Shown piece by piece: positions 43,568-58,500 of a stretch of DNA of 64,000 nucleotides. This DNA is from Vibrio parahaemolyticus (GTDB taxonomy: Bacteria > Pseudomonadota > Gammaproteobacteria > Enterobacterales > Vibrionaceae), in assembly GCF_900460535.1 (NCBI RefSeq), contig NZ_UHIL01000002.1, forward strand, positions 1,364,001 to 1,428,000, given 5' to 3'. Position numbers and translations under genes: made by a program. The notes under the pieces were generated by a model. That model was not told the DNA's origin. It did not search any database and worked only from the letters and a program-made list of their open reading frames with translations. Each line of letters begins with the position of its first letter. Position 1 is the stretch's first letter.

Positions 43568-46500
43568 ATGAGTACGCAAACCGTGCCGCAAAACGCGATT
43601 GTAAATGCTGTCAAAGGGGAAGTTTTGGTATTGGATCTTACAGGTAAGATCCGAGTGGTAAGCGCCGGAGATGCGTTAAATACAGGGGATGTCATTGTCA
43701 CAGAAAACAATGCGTCTTTGGATGTTCTAATCAATAACGAGCTCTATCTTGTCGACCAAAACTGTGTCGCGTGTCTTCCTGAGCCTTCATCAGAACAACC
43801 GGAAACTTTGGTTCAAACCTCGGTTGATGGTCAAATTGCTTTCGACCCGGCGGCGATTGATAGTGCTAATTTTGACGCAAATGATGTTGCTGCTATCCAA
43901 CAAGCGATTTTGGAAGGTGCCGACCCGACGGCAATTCTTGAAGCAACGGCCGCTGGTGGTGATGCGTCTGGCTCGGCAAATGCTGGCTATGTGACGGTTG
44001 AATACAACAACCCAGAAATGCTTGCCTCGACGTTTTTCGAAACCTCTGCAACACGCACTGGCGTGCAAGATCGCGAAGAAACCGATGACATTAACGTCAC
44101 CATTTTTGCTGATGGTGGACAATCTCTTGAATCGGAAGTAACCGAAGGTTCGATTTCCCTTACGACTTATCCTCAATCTATTGCAACCAGCGTATCCGTT
44201 GAGGCGGGCGATCTCCCGCTTGACCCTAGCTCATTTGTGCCATCTGCTGCTTCACTAGAGTCGCTACTGGCCGAGTTGAACACCGATATTCAATCTGGTG
44301 GTAAAGCTGTCGAGTTCTCATACGACGAAGCGCAAAATGCCATCATTGGTGTTCAAGATGGCAATGAAGTCCTACGTATTGAAATTGAAGCGACTTCGCT
44401 AGGTCGTGATATCGAGTTGGAGGTGACGACCACCATAAGCCAAGGCATTGACCATGTTGCGTCTGTAGATGACGGGCAGGTGTCGATTGTTGGTGACCGC
44501 ATCAGTATTGAGTTTGAGATGACGGGTACTGATATTGGTGGTAACAGCATTCGTACGCCAATTGATTTTGTCACGACGATTATCGATGGTGATAATCCAG
44601 CGCCGCAAGACATCTCGTTTGAGAATGAAGAATCTTCATCGACGCCAATTACGGGGACGTTTGTCGAAATTGGCAGTGACCAGTTGGCTTCAGTCACTTT
44701 TAATCAGGAAAGTTTGTCGCAATTTGATGGTTTGTTAACTGATAACCAAGCGACGGTTGCGACCTTGTCTGAAGATGGCAGTAACATCACGTTAACCGTA
44801 GCTGGTACGGGAGAGGTGGTATTAAGCATCACGTTAAACACCGACGGCACGTACCAATTTGAACAGTTCAAACCGCTTGAGCAGACGAATGATAGCGATA
44901 CGATAGTGCTTTCCCTTCCAACGACGATCGTGGATTTCGACCAAGATACGGTCAGTAATACCTTTGTGATTACAATTGCTGATGGAGATAACCCAGTCAT
45001 TAACAATGTCACAAGCTTGTCTTTAGACGAGTCTGGCGTCGAGCAAGGTTCTCTACAGGGCATCGCGATTACTAGCGGTACCGGATCAATTTCGGCAGCC
45101 GCAGGCAGCGATATTATTGATCACTTCGAAGTAGAACCAACGGAATTTAATGTCTCTGGCGAGTTGCAATCGCAAAGGCAAACTGTACTTCTTGAACTCA
45201 CTTCTGATGTCAATGGCGTTCGTACTTACGAAGGCTACATTGAGCTTGATGGTGTGCGCATTACGGTATTCGACATCAGTATCGACTCACCGTCTCAAGG
45301 CGAATATCAGTTCAACCTCTATGAACAGCTGGATCATACTGGCGCAAACGACGAATCGTTAACGTTCACCATTCCAGTTTATGCCGTTGATGCCGACGGA
45401 GACCGCTCTTCTTTGACGCTAGGTTCGAACGATGCCAAAGCCGCAGAAATCGTTATAGAAGTTAAAGATGATGCGCCTTCTATTGATGGTGTGGAAGCTT
45501 TAACGGTGGATGAAGACGACCTTGCGAGCATCGGCTCGGATCAAAATGATTCTGTTTCGGTTGACGGCAAGTTCACCACGACAGAAGGCTCCGACCGAGT
45601 GGTGAGTTATCAACTCGACACATCGACCAACCCAATTGATGGCTTGACTTCACATGGTGAAGCCGTTGAGCTGGTAGAAACCGCAAATGCCGACGGCAGC
45701 TTCACTTACACCGCGACAGCAAACGGCAACTCAGTATTTACGCTGGTGGTGAATACCGATGGTTCATACAACTTTACGTTAGAAGGCCCAATCGATCACG
45801 CTAGTGGCAGTGATGCGTTAACACTGAATTTCCCGATTACAGCGACGGATTTTGATGGCGATAGCAGCACCATGGTTTTGCCTGTCACCATTCAAGACGA
45901 CATTCCTACGATTGAGAATGTCGAGCCTCTCACTGTAGATGAAAATGACCTAATTTCGAATGGTGGACAATCAAACGCACTGTTGGTTGAAGGGCAGTTC
46001 ACGACCACGCAAGGCTCAGATGGTGTGGTTCAGTACCAGCTTGAAACAGGTTCAGACCCGCTAAACGGTTTGACCTCCAACGGTCAAGTTATCACGTTGG
46101 CCGAAGTCAGTAATGCCGACGGTAGCTTTACCTACACGGCGACGGCAAACGGCAATTCGGTATTTACGTTACAGGTAAACAGTGACGGGAGTTACTCGTT
46201 TGAACTGCAAGGGGCTGTTGATCATGCTCCAAATAGTGACACCTTAACGTTAGACTTTTCCATCATCGCGACGGATTTTGATGGCGACACGAGCAAAATT
46301 ACGTTGCCAGTCACGATCGTTGACTCATTGCCAGTTGTAACGGATTTTGAAGCGATCAGTGTTGATGAAGACGATCTGGCTGGTATCGGTTCAGACCAAA
46401 ACGACCCAGTTTCAATTGATGGCCAGTTTACGACCACTGAAGGTGCAGACAGAGTTGTGAGTTACCAGCTTGACTCGAATGCGACACCTGTTGATGGATT

Positions 46501-49500
46501 AACCTCACAAGGCGTAGCCGTCACAATGACGGAAACGGCTAATTCTGATGGCAGCTTCACCTATACGGCAACGGCAGGGACAAATCCGGTATTTACATTA
46601 ACTGTCAATCCCGACGGCAGCTACAACTTTACACTTGAAGGCGCGATTGACCACGCAGCAAACAGTGACAGCTTAACGCTCAACTTCCCGATCACAGTGA
46701 CCGATTTTGATGGAGACACGACTTCCGCCGTTATTCCTGTCACGATTACCGATGACCAACCGACTATCACAAATGTTGAAGCCATCAGTGTTGATGAAGA
46801 CGACTTAGCGAACATCGGTTCGGACCAAAATGATTCACTTTCGATTGATGGTCAGTTCACGACAACGCAAGGTTCTGACCGTGTGGTGAGTTACCAGTTA
46901 GATACCTCTGTCGATGTGGTTGCAGGGCTCACCTCGCAAGGCAATCCAGTGACGTTGATAGAGACTGCCAATCCTGATGGCAGCTTCAGCTACGTTGCGA
47001 TCGCTGATGGCAACCCTGTCTTTACGTTGGTCGTGAAAACGGATGGCAGTTATAACTTCACACTGGAAGGCCCAATCGATCACGCTATAAATAGCGATGA
47101 GCTAACGCTGAACTTCCCAATTATTGCGACTGACTTTGATGGCGATACAACTTCTGCCACCATCTCAGTGACTATTGTCGACGATAAGCCAGTCATAACG
47201 AATGTGGATGCAATCCAAGTTGATGAAGATGACTTGACGGGGATTGGTTCAGACCAAAATGATGCACTTTCCATCAACGGCCAATTTGCAACAACGCAAG
47301 GTTCTGATGGTGTCGTTAGTTATCAATTGGATGCTTCTACCGACCCTGTCGCAGGGCTGACGTCTCAAGGCGTCGCGGTAACGATGACTGAAACGGCCAA
47401 CCCAGACGGCAGTTTTACTTATCAAGCCACCGCAGGTGGTAACGTCGTCTTTACCTTGATTGTTAACGTAGATGGTTCTTATAACTTTACGCTAGAAGGC
47501 CCAATCGACCATGCCAATGGTAGTGACGATTTAACGCTGAACTTCCCAATCATTGCAACGGACTTTGATGGTGACACCAGCTCCGCGGTGATCCCAGTGA
47601 CCATCGTAGATGACCAACCAACTATCACAAACGTCGATTCTATTACGGTTGATGAAGACGATTTATCGGGCGTTGGTTCTGCTCAGGATGGCGTTGTTTC
47701 TATTGACGGTAAATTCACCACAACAGAAGGTTCTGACCGAGTGGTGAGCTATCAACTCGATGGTTCGACGAACCCTGTAGCAGGATTAACGTCGCACAGC
47801 CAAGCGGTTGTACTCGTAGAAACGGCAAATGCTGACGGCAGCTTCACTTACACTGCGACGGCAGATGGCAATCCAGTATTTACGTTGGTAGTGAATGTGG
47901 ATGGCTCTTACAACTTCACGTTGGAAGGGCCAATCGATCACGCTATTAATAGCGACGAGCTAACGCTGAACTTCCCAATCATCGCAACGGACTTTGATGG
48001 TGACACCAGCTCTGCGGTGATCCCAGTGACTATCGTCGATGACCAACCGACCATCACAAACGTCGATGCCATTACAGTGGATGAAGACGATTTAACGATT
48101 ATTGGCTCTGCTCAAGATGGCGTTGTTTCTATTGATGGCAAGTTCACCACAACGGAAGGTTCTGACCGAGTGGTGAGCTATCAACTCGACGGCTCGACGA
48201 ACCCTGTAGCAGGATTAACGTCGCACGGCGAAGTTGTTGATTTGGTTGAAACAGCGAATGCAGATGGCAGCTTTACTTACAGTGCGACAGCAAATGGCAA
48301 CCCTGTCTTTACGTTGGTGGTGAATACCGATGGTTCATACAACTTTACGTTGGAAGGCCCAATCGATCACGCGACTGGTAGTGATGAACTGACGCTAAAC
48401 TTTCCAATCATCGCGACCGATTTTGATGGCGATACGTCATCGGCAACCATCCCTGTAACCATTGTTGATGACCAGCCAACAATTAACAATGTTCAAGCGA
48501 TCACCGTTGATGAAGATGACCTCGCGCAGATTGGCTCGGCTCAAGACGGTTCAGTATCGATTGACGGACACTTCACCACCAATCAAGGTTCTGATGGTGT
48601 AGTGAGTTACCAATTGGATGCCAGTGCGACGCCTATTGATGGGCTTACTTCGCAAGGTGTTGCGGTGACATTGAGTGAAACGGCAAATCCAGATGGTAGT
48701 TTCACTTATACGGCAACCGCAGGAACCAATCCTGTCTTTACGTTAATTGTTAATCCAGATGGCAGTTACAACTTTACGCTCGAAGGTCCAATTGACCATG
48801 CGAGTAACAGTGACGAACTGACGCTGAATTTCCCAATCATCGCGACGGATTTTGATGGTGACACCACTTCTGCCACGATTCCTGTGACCATTGTTGATGA
48901 CCAACCAGTGATCACAAATGTTGCGCCAATTACGGTCGATGAAGATGACTTGAACAACATTGGTTCTGATCAAAAAGATGCGCTTTCCATAGACGGTAAA
49001 TTCACTACGACTCAAGGCTCGGATAGTGTCGTCAGTTATCAGCTCGATGCGAGTGCGATGCCTGTTGATGGGCTTACTTCGCAAGGCGTTGCCGTAACCA
49101 TGACTGAAACTGCAAACACAGATGGCAGTTTTACTTACACAGCCACCGCGGGTGCGAATGCTGTGTTTACGCTCGTTGTAAAACCGGATGGCAGTTATAA
49201 TTTTACCCTTGAAGGGACACTTGACCATCCAATCGGTGCAGATGAGCTAACGCTGAATTTCCCTATTATTGCGACCGATTTTGATGGCGACACCACGAGC
49301 GCGACTATTCCAGTCACGATTGTTGATGATCGACCAACACTCGATGGTATCGACGTAAACAGCGTACTCACAGTAGACGAAGATGATTTGCCAACCGTGG
49401 GTTCTGATGGCAATGAACCAACGAGTATTATTGGTAAGTTTGTCGCGACAGAAGGTGCGGACCATATCGTCGAGTACCATATCGTTGACTTGAACACGCC

Positions 49501-52500
49501 AGTTCAAGGCTTAACGTCTGGTGGGCAATCACTGACTCTCGTTGAAGTTTCTAATTCAGGTGGCGTATCCGTTTATGAAGCCATTATTGATGGAACAACA
49601 ACACCTGCTTTTCGAGTGACGTTGGATGTTTCTGATGGCAGCTACAAGTTTGAACTACTTGAGCCACTCGATCATCCAACCGCGAATGGTCAAAACGACA
49701 TCGTCATCAACCTTCCTATCGCAGCGACGGATTTTGATGGTGATGTTTCGAATACTCTCACGTTGCCGATCACTGTTGTGGATGACGTACCAACCATCGA
49801 CGGTTTGGCTCAGGGTAGTGAACAGACCGTCGATGAGGACGACCTACCGCAGGGTACTGACCGTACTCAAGACACCATCATCGGTGGTACCTTCGATGTA
49901 ACAGAAGGGGCAGACCAAGTCACCTCGATTCAACTGAGTGATTTGACGACGCCAGTTAGTACATTGATGTCTGGCGGAGAGGTAATCACCTTAGTCTTAA
50001 CGTCCAGTACTGGCGGGGTGAATGTTTATCAAGGTATCACGGTTAATTCTCAAGAAGTGGTGTTTGAGTTAACTCTGAATGCGTCAAATAGCTCCTATGA
50101 GTTTGATCTTAGAAAACCACTTGATCATCCTGATGGCAATCAGCAAAACAACATTGTAATCGAACTGCCAATCACTGTGACTGACGGTGATGGCGATGTA
50201 TCACCAGTGTTCACGTTACCAATTACGGTGGTAGACGATGTACCCGTGGTAACGAATATAGACCGCTTACAAGTGCATGAAGATGATTTGCCGCTGGGCT
50301 CAGACGAGACCAAGGAGCCTCTAACGGTTTCTGGTCAGTTTGAAGTGACCAGTGCGGATGGTATCGACTCATTTGTTCTGGATCTCAATTCCAATCTACT
50401 GCCTGCACTTACTTCTGGCGGCGAGAGCATCGCGATTACTCAAGACGCTACAGCGTCAACGAGTGATGCTTTGGTTTATGTCGGAAAAACCGTTGGTGGC
50501 GACACCATTTTCACGCTGACATTGCATCAAGACGGACGCTACGATTTTGAATTGTCTGGCGCGCTCGATCATGCGACGAATTCTGATGACCTGACCATCA
50601 ATCTGCCGATTGTGATTACCGACGGCGATAACGACTCCGTTAACGCGACGTTGCCAGTCACTATTTTGGATGATAAGCCGACGATTGAAGCTATTCGTCC
50701 AGGAAGTCACTTGTCCATTGATGAGGATGACATTCCGAACAAAGGGTCGGATGGTCAAGGTGATCATATTATCGGCGGACATTTTGATGTCGTTGACGGT
50801 GCAGATTCTATCGTTAGTTTCCAATTGGAGGATCTTGTCTCACCTGTTGCTGGGTTAACGTCAGCAGGTCAGTCACTAGAGCTTGTTGAATACTCAAACG
50901 CGACTGGCGTGATTGAGTACCGTGCGTACGTGCAAGGCACTACCGATATCGTGTTTAAGCTTACGTTAAATGCTGGAGAAGATAGGTATCAATTTGAATT
51001 ATTTGCTCAGCTAGACCATCCAAATGGCGATGGTGAAAATGAGCTAGTGATTGACTTCCCTGTGAATGCCACGGATTTTGATGGTGATGTGTCGAACACG
51101 ATTAGTTTGCCAATTACCGTTGTTGATGATGTGCCGTCTATCACTGGGGTGGATAACAGTAGCCAGTTGACGATTGACGAAGATGATTTACCTGCTGGCT
51201 CTGATACTTCTGGCTTACGAGTGTTAGATGGACACTTTAACGTTGTTGCTGGCGCTGATGAAATCGTCAGTTATCATGTTTCTGACTTAGCTGGCGCGGT
51301 CGCTGGTTTGCAGTCAAATGGTCAAGATGTGGAACTAAGACTGGTGTCTGAAGCCGACGGTGTAAGCACCTATGAAGCGGTGATTGTTGGCACGAACACG
51401 CAGATTTTTACCCTAACGTTGGATGCAAAAGACAATAGCTACCAATTTGAGTTAGTGGGCCCTGTGGATCATCCTGCTGGCCTGGGCGAAAACAGCCTAA
51501 CGTTAGATATTCCTATTTCTGTTACTGACTTCGATGGTGATACATCGGCATCTGTGAACTTGCCAATCACCATCGTGGATGACGTGCCGGAAATCAAAAC
51601 GGCGACGCCGTTGTTCTTAGATGAAGATGACTTGCCTTCAGGCTCAGAGCTGAGCAAAGACGGCCTAGAGGCAAGCGGCAGCTTTGATAGCGTAGAAGGT
51701 GCGGATACGATAGTTTCTTACCAGTTAGATTTGTCTGGTAACCCAATCAGCGGGGTAACGTCAGGCGGACAAGCGGTCACGCTCGTACAAACTGGTGTGA
51801 ATAACAACAACTACACTTACCAAGGTCAAACGCCAGATGGAAAATCGGTATTTACTCTGGTGTTAAATGCTGACGGAACATACAAATTCACGCTAGAAGG
51901 CGTACTGGATCATGGTGTTCAGGGCGAAGATTTACTGACGCTCAATCTGCCTGTTTTTGCGACGGATGTGGATGGCGATACCGCAGGTATCAATCTTCCT
52001 GTGACGATCACAGATGATATTCCAACGATTTACGATAGTTCCATCACTCGTGTTGAAGGGCAGGGAACGCGAACCGTTCAACTGTTCCAAGACCCTGTAG
52101 AAGGCGACTTAAATTATGGTGCAGATGGCAGTGAGCTGACCTCATTTAGCGCAGACGATTCAGGTATCTATTTCAAACAGAATGGAATAGATATGACAAC
52201 CGTTGATCTTAACGGCAGCAATCAAACGGTTTTTGTACATAAAACCCTAAACGGCGTTGACACTGAAATTGGGCGTTTGATTGTTCGAACTGATGGCTCT
52301 ATTAGCTTTAGACCAAATGACGATCTTGATCATACCGATGCGGCTTCAATCGATTTCACGGTTCATGTTACGGCTACCGATGGTGACGGCGATACGAGTA
52401 CCGCCGATCTCGACATCTCCGTGACCGACAGAAATGCACAAATCGATACCTCATCGGTGTTGTCTTTCGAAGATAAAGGCCGTGACGGTTCTATCCTTGG

Positions 52501-55500
52501 TACTGAGAATGCCAATACGCAAGATAACTTATCTGGTCTAGATACTACGCCAGCGAAAGTCGATCTAGTGATTAACTTGCACGACCTCGATAGAAATGAA
52601 AGCCTAGGCGATATCACGATTCGCGATGCGAGCACGCACAACGGCACGTTCTATTATCGAAATGCCAATGGTGATTACATTGAACTTACGCCAGTCAATG
52701 GCTCTGTTGTGTTGGACGGTTCGAATGTCATTCAATCATTCAATGGTGAGTTCGTTACGCTTGAGAACCTCTATTTTGTACCCGACCGCCATTTTGCGAC
52801 GGGCGATAGTGGCATAGATCCACGTATCCGAGTTGAGATCCTTAATAACGGTGTGTCTGACCACATCATCAATGGCAGGCTCAACATTCAAGTGGAAAGC
52901 GTTGCAGACATCGCGACTTGGACGGCAAACAGTACCTTTAACTACACGGTTGATGAAGATGGTAACAACGTTTCTCTGAACATCAGCGCGCAAACACAAG
53001 ACAGCAGTAACCCAGAAAGCATCGTGTACGAACTTGTCTTTACCCAAGGTGAGGGCAACGCAACGCTAGTTTACTCAGATGGCAGTGCCATCACGCAAAC
53101 GGGTGGAGTATACCTTGTTGATGCAAGTCGAATTGGCGATGTGCAAGTCGATCCAATTGATAACTTCTCGGGTGAAATAAAAATCGATGTCACTGCGATC
53201 ACCACGGAGAGCGTGAATCCACTGACAGGCAAAGAAACGGCTCGCTCAGAAACGGAAACCATCGTCATTGATGTCACTCCGGTCGCTGATGCTGGCAGCT
53301 TTACCGTTAATCGCATCAATATTTTCGAGGATAACGCTCGCACTCAAGATACGGTCGATCCGGTTACTGACCACGATCCACTTCAATTAAGCGAAGTGAT
53401 TTCAATGAAACCATCCGCGGATATGGATGGTTCAGAAGAGCTGTTTGTTCGCATCTCGAATTTCTCTATCGACGGCGTGACGCTTGTTTGGCTCGATGGC
53501 GCGAATCCTTCACAGATTGTTGAAGTGACGGATGGCAACGGCAATGTGCTGTATTACGAAATTCCTGAGTCACAGCTGACGAATGTAGAAGTGTTGCCAC
53601 CACTGCACAGTAACGACGATTTCACCTTCAACGTAGAAGGCATCGTAAAAGACAACGCATCGCTTTCAACAGGTTCTGCGCAAGATGTACTTTCACTCGG
53701 GAACAAAACCGTCATTGTTGATGTGAAAGGCGTAGCGGATATTCCAATCGTTGAACTCAATGATAAGTCAGGTATTTGGCAAGAGTTTGATGATGGTAAC
53801 GTACGTGGCGTTCAAACATTTGTGGATGAAAATGGCCAAGTTGATATTTCGTTCAGCATTCTTTCTGGAGAGTTCAAAGACAACCCGAACGATCATTCTG
53901 AAACGGTAACGGTACTGCTTTCCAACATTCCTGATGGCGTTGAGATATTTGATAATGATGGCAACTCGGTCGATTTAACGTTCGTTGGGTACGATGGCAA
54001 TAACCAGCCAATCTATGAAGCGAATATTACGCAAGCAAACATCAACTCGGGCATTGTGATTAAACCGGAAGCATCGTCTACCGAGAATATTCACATCACA
54101 GCAACCACGATCGTTACTGAAAACGATGGTCATACGCGCACCTCAACTGGGGAAATTCGTGTGATTGTTGGCCCTGTGATTGACGCAAGAAATAACTATA
54201 CCGTGGTTTCGGAAGGTGACGAAGATACGCGCTTCAACATCGACTGGAAACCAACGACCAGCCAAAGTCCAGATGCCGATGAGTTCTTCTCAGAAGTGAC
54301 GATTTCTGGCTTCCCTCCGAGTTGTACCGTGTTCGTGGATGGTGTAGCGCAAACGCTCGTCGCTGGTACGTTAACATTAACACCGCAAGCCAATGAATCG
54401 GAGCAAGACTTCTCTGCTCGCGTTACGCAGAGTGGTTATGTTCAAGTTGAGTTGGAACAAGATTCCAGTACCGACTTTGATTTGAGCACAACGTTGACTG
54501 TGAAAGAGATTGACCATGAGTACGTTGATGCGGCAAATCCAGGACAAGGGATTGCAGAAGCGGTGATTACAGGTTCGGTTCACGTTCAAGTGAATCCGGT
54601 TGTTGAACCAGAAGATACCTCTGGTGCGATAGGCGATCAAACGCGCTTGCTGGTCACAGAAAGTAATGGTACTGCGATAGACGTTGTTAAATCGGATGCG
54701 CAAGGTGCAATCGACTTTACAATCAACACCTCTGCGGGTGGCCAAGCTGGTGCAAACATCATTAAATATCAAGAGTTTGATGCTTCTTCGGATGAGGTGG
54801 TGACTGAACTGGTTGTTCAGTTGCACACGACCGATCCTGCCATTCTTAACCAGCTAGTCATTATCGGAGCACTGAATGAAGGTGACGGCCGTTGGACGAT
54901 CATTGATGAGGAGAATTTCTGCATCAAAGCGCCATCTGGCCTTGATTTGACGCCGAACGACGACACTGACAATGGTGATAACGGCGGTTTATCGCAAATT
55001 GGTTTGACGATTTACGCGCGTGTGAATGACTTAGGTGAAGATTCGGTTGAAAAAGACGCAACTGAAATAAGACAAACGGACGTGGTGTTGGAGTTCCCAA
55101 CGGTTCTTACTCCGCAAACCAGTGTCGCGGCCGAAATTGACGTGACCGATGATGTACAAATTGAAGGCTCAGAAGACAACTTTGTCGATCTTGGTGCTCA
55201 GCTTACTTCCAAGATTGATGTGATCAATCCTGATGGTGTGGAAGACGTATTGACCATCATCATTGACCCATCTTCACCTGGTATTCCACCGGGCCTAATC
55301 ATTACCGGTACGGACGTTGATTTCATTAACGGCAAATACGTATTCCAAGCGGATATCGACTCAAGCGGAAACATTGTTGGCCTTGAAGGCTTAACGATGC
55401 GCGTGGCTGAAGATTATGCTGGCGACTTCGTTTTGCCTGTGAGATTTGTGACTAAAGATACGGGCTCTGCAGATGAAAAATCGTCCACAGAACTGATTCC

Positions 55501-58500
55501 GGTGCAAATTCTGCCAGTTGCTGACGTGCCAAGCTCGGCAGGCGACCAGCCGTTGGATCGCAACATCACGCCAGATGTCACAGTCGATATTACTGGAACA
55601 CTTGGTCTTGATGCGAACAAGCAGCCTGTTGATGATCTCAATAACGATGTTCCAACCGCTGATGGTGTTGGTTATGAAGATGGATTAATTCAGCTTAATT
55701 TGAACGTCGATTTTGCAGATGGCTTCAACAACACATTAGGCGGTAGAGAAACGTTAACCAACATCAAGTTGACGCTTGATGACACGACACAGGGTGAGTT
55801 TGTCGATAGCAATGGCAATAGTTTGGGCACGAGTATCGAATTTAATGAAGCCGATATTTTAGCGGGAGCGTTGGATAACGTTCTGTTCAAACCGAGTGAA
55901 AACTACCCGGTTGGTGGTGGTCAAAATACGGTGAAAATTAACATCGAAGGCGAAATCACAGACGTTGCCGTGTTTGACCAATCGACATTGATCAATCCGG
56001 GCGATAACGTAGATGTACGCACCTTTACCGACGACGTGACATTTGAAGTCACGCCTGTCGTGGATGACATTGTAATTACAGGAACCGATCCAAGTCAGCC
56101 TATCGTCGTGACGGGTGATGAAGATACGTTGATTTCACTCAACCAGTCAGGTACTGGCGTTACGATCAGTCTGACCGACGATGATGGCTCTGAAAGTTTT
56201 GTTTCACTTAAGCTGACAGGCATTCCGAATGACTTTGTTGTTGAGTCTAATTCATCCGATTACATTGTGAAAAACGCAGGCAATGGCGAGTGGAGCATTC
56301 AAGTTAAAGACTTGACGCAAACTTCCATCGACTTGAGCGATATTCAAATTAAGCCGCCAAAACACTTTAGTGGTGAAGTTGAAATCGGTATCTCTGTCTT
56401 CATTCAAGAAGAGTTGTTGAAAGTGCCTACCGAGCGAAACAGTAACTTTACGTTAGTCGTTAACCCGATTGGCGACGACGTGGATGTTAACCCTGATACC
56501 CAAGTCTCAGGCAACGAAGGCGAAGACATTACCATCAACGTGAATGCGCTGGTGGTGGATAACAAAGAGTCGATTGGCGACGGTGCAAATTATCAAGAGA
56601 ATGATCCAGAAACATTGAGGATTGAGATTTCAAACGTACCAGATGGTGCGAGCTTGTCACTTCCAGATGGAACGACATTTGTTGATCAAGGTAGTGGTGT
56701 TTTTGTCCTTGAAGTCAATGCACAAGACCTAGATCAAATCGTCTTTAACTCTGGTGATAGAAACGACAATTCTTGGGCTGGCTCGCTTCATTTTAAAGTG
56801 CAAGCGGTCGATACCGGCCTAGACGGCAGCCAAAGCTTGGGTAATGCGGAAGAGTTTGATGTGTCCGTCGATGTTACTGCGGTAAACGACAGACCTGATT
56901 TCGTTAATGTTGTCGATGTGGAAACACCTGAAGACAATGCCTTATTGCTAAATAGCTTCGGTATCTCTGATGTCGATGCGGTACTTGATAACCCGAATGC
57001 AGAGTATGTGCTTAATGTAGCGGTAGATAGCGGGTATCTCGCATTGAACGCTAACGTTATCTCGAAATATGGTTTGACGGTTCAGGGTGACGGTACAGGA
57101 GCGGTTGAGCTAAAAGGTTCAGTCGCAGATCTCAATGCCGCCATTGCAGAAGGATTGATTGAGTTCAACCCTGATCTCAACTTCTTCGGCGATGTTACCG
57201 TGAACATTACAGTCGATGACCAAGGTAACGAAGGCATTGTTATTAGTGGTGTTGATGACACTTTAAACACCAACAGCAGCAGTTTTGTGATTGATGTTAC
57301 AACCGTGAACGATGCGCCTGAAACGTCGCCAGTTACCTTGACCAGTATTGGTGAAGACAGTGGTGTATTTGCAATTTCTGCATCAGATTTGCTTGTGAAT
57401 GCCACTGATGTGGAAAACGACAACTTGACGGTGAGTAACGTTCAACTTGTGGACCCTAGTTCTGGCTCTTTGGCGTTTAACTCAGCCACAGGGAATTGGG
57501 AATTTACGCCAGCGCCAGGTTACAACGGCCCTGTCGAGCTGACTTACGATATTACGGACGATGGCACAACAAATGGTGTATCCGATCCTAAGACGGTATC
57601 GGGTTCTGCATCTTTTGAAGTGTTCGATGTAAACGATGCGCCTCAAACATCGGAAGTGACGCTTTCTTCGATAGAAGAAGACAGCGGCGCTGTGAGTATT
57701 ACTGCCTCGGAACTATTGGCAAACGCGACCGATCCGGAAAACGATAACTTGGCGGTCAGTAATGTCACGCTTGCGGATCCATCAGCGGGAACGATCACGC
57801 AGATTAGCGCGACGGAATGGCGCTTTGAACCATCAGAAAACTTCAACGGCGACGTGAGTTTTGTCTATGACATTACTGATGATGGCACAACCAACGGAGC
57901 ACCGGATCCAATCACAATCAGCGGTTCTGCGGTCATGAACGTTCAAGCGGTTAATGATGCTCCAGAGATTGATGGCTCATTAGTAACCAGCACGATCTTC
58001 GAATCGGCAGGTCAAAAAATATCAGGCATTACGATAGCGGATGTGGATTTCACTGGTATCCATGAGAACGAGATCATGACGATTTCGCTCAGCACGAGTG
58101 AAGGTGAGGTCAGTGTTATCGCGCCATCTGGCAGTGGTGTGACGCAAGGTGTTGGTTTAGCGGGTGAAACCGTGTTGATGGGAACGTTGTCCCAACTTAA
58201 TGCGGTGTTGACTTCGACAGATCCAAATGTCGGTGTTTTTGTCGATGCAAGTGACGTGAACAGTTCAGCGATTTCATTGACGGTTACAGCGGACGATAAT
58301 GGAATTTACTATGAGAATTCCACAGGAACGTCGCTGCAAACCACCGAAACGTTTGATATTAACGTGACACCAGTGGCAGACAAACCGACGCTTGCCTTTG
58401 ACGCGAACTTTAATTACATCCAGCGCATTACTGCTAGCCAAAGTGCGAGTTTTCAGGGCGTAGCGTTAGTCGGCATTATTGCTGCACTGACGGATTTGGA

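Noticed and set aside
45509..52020. Regular repeats as a CRISPR-like or satellite array
   Set aside because: The period is a multiple of three within one open frame, and units encode a known protein repeat; there are no spacers.
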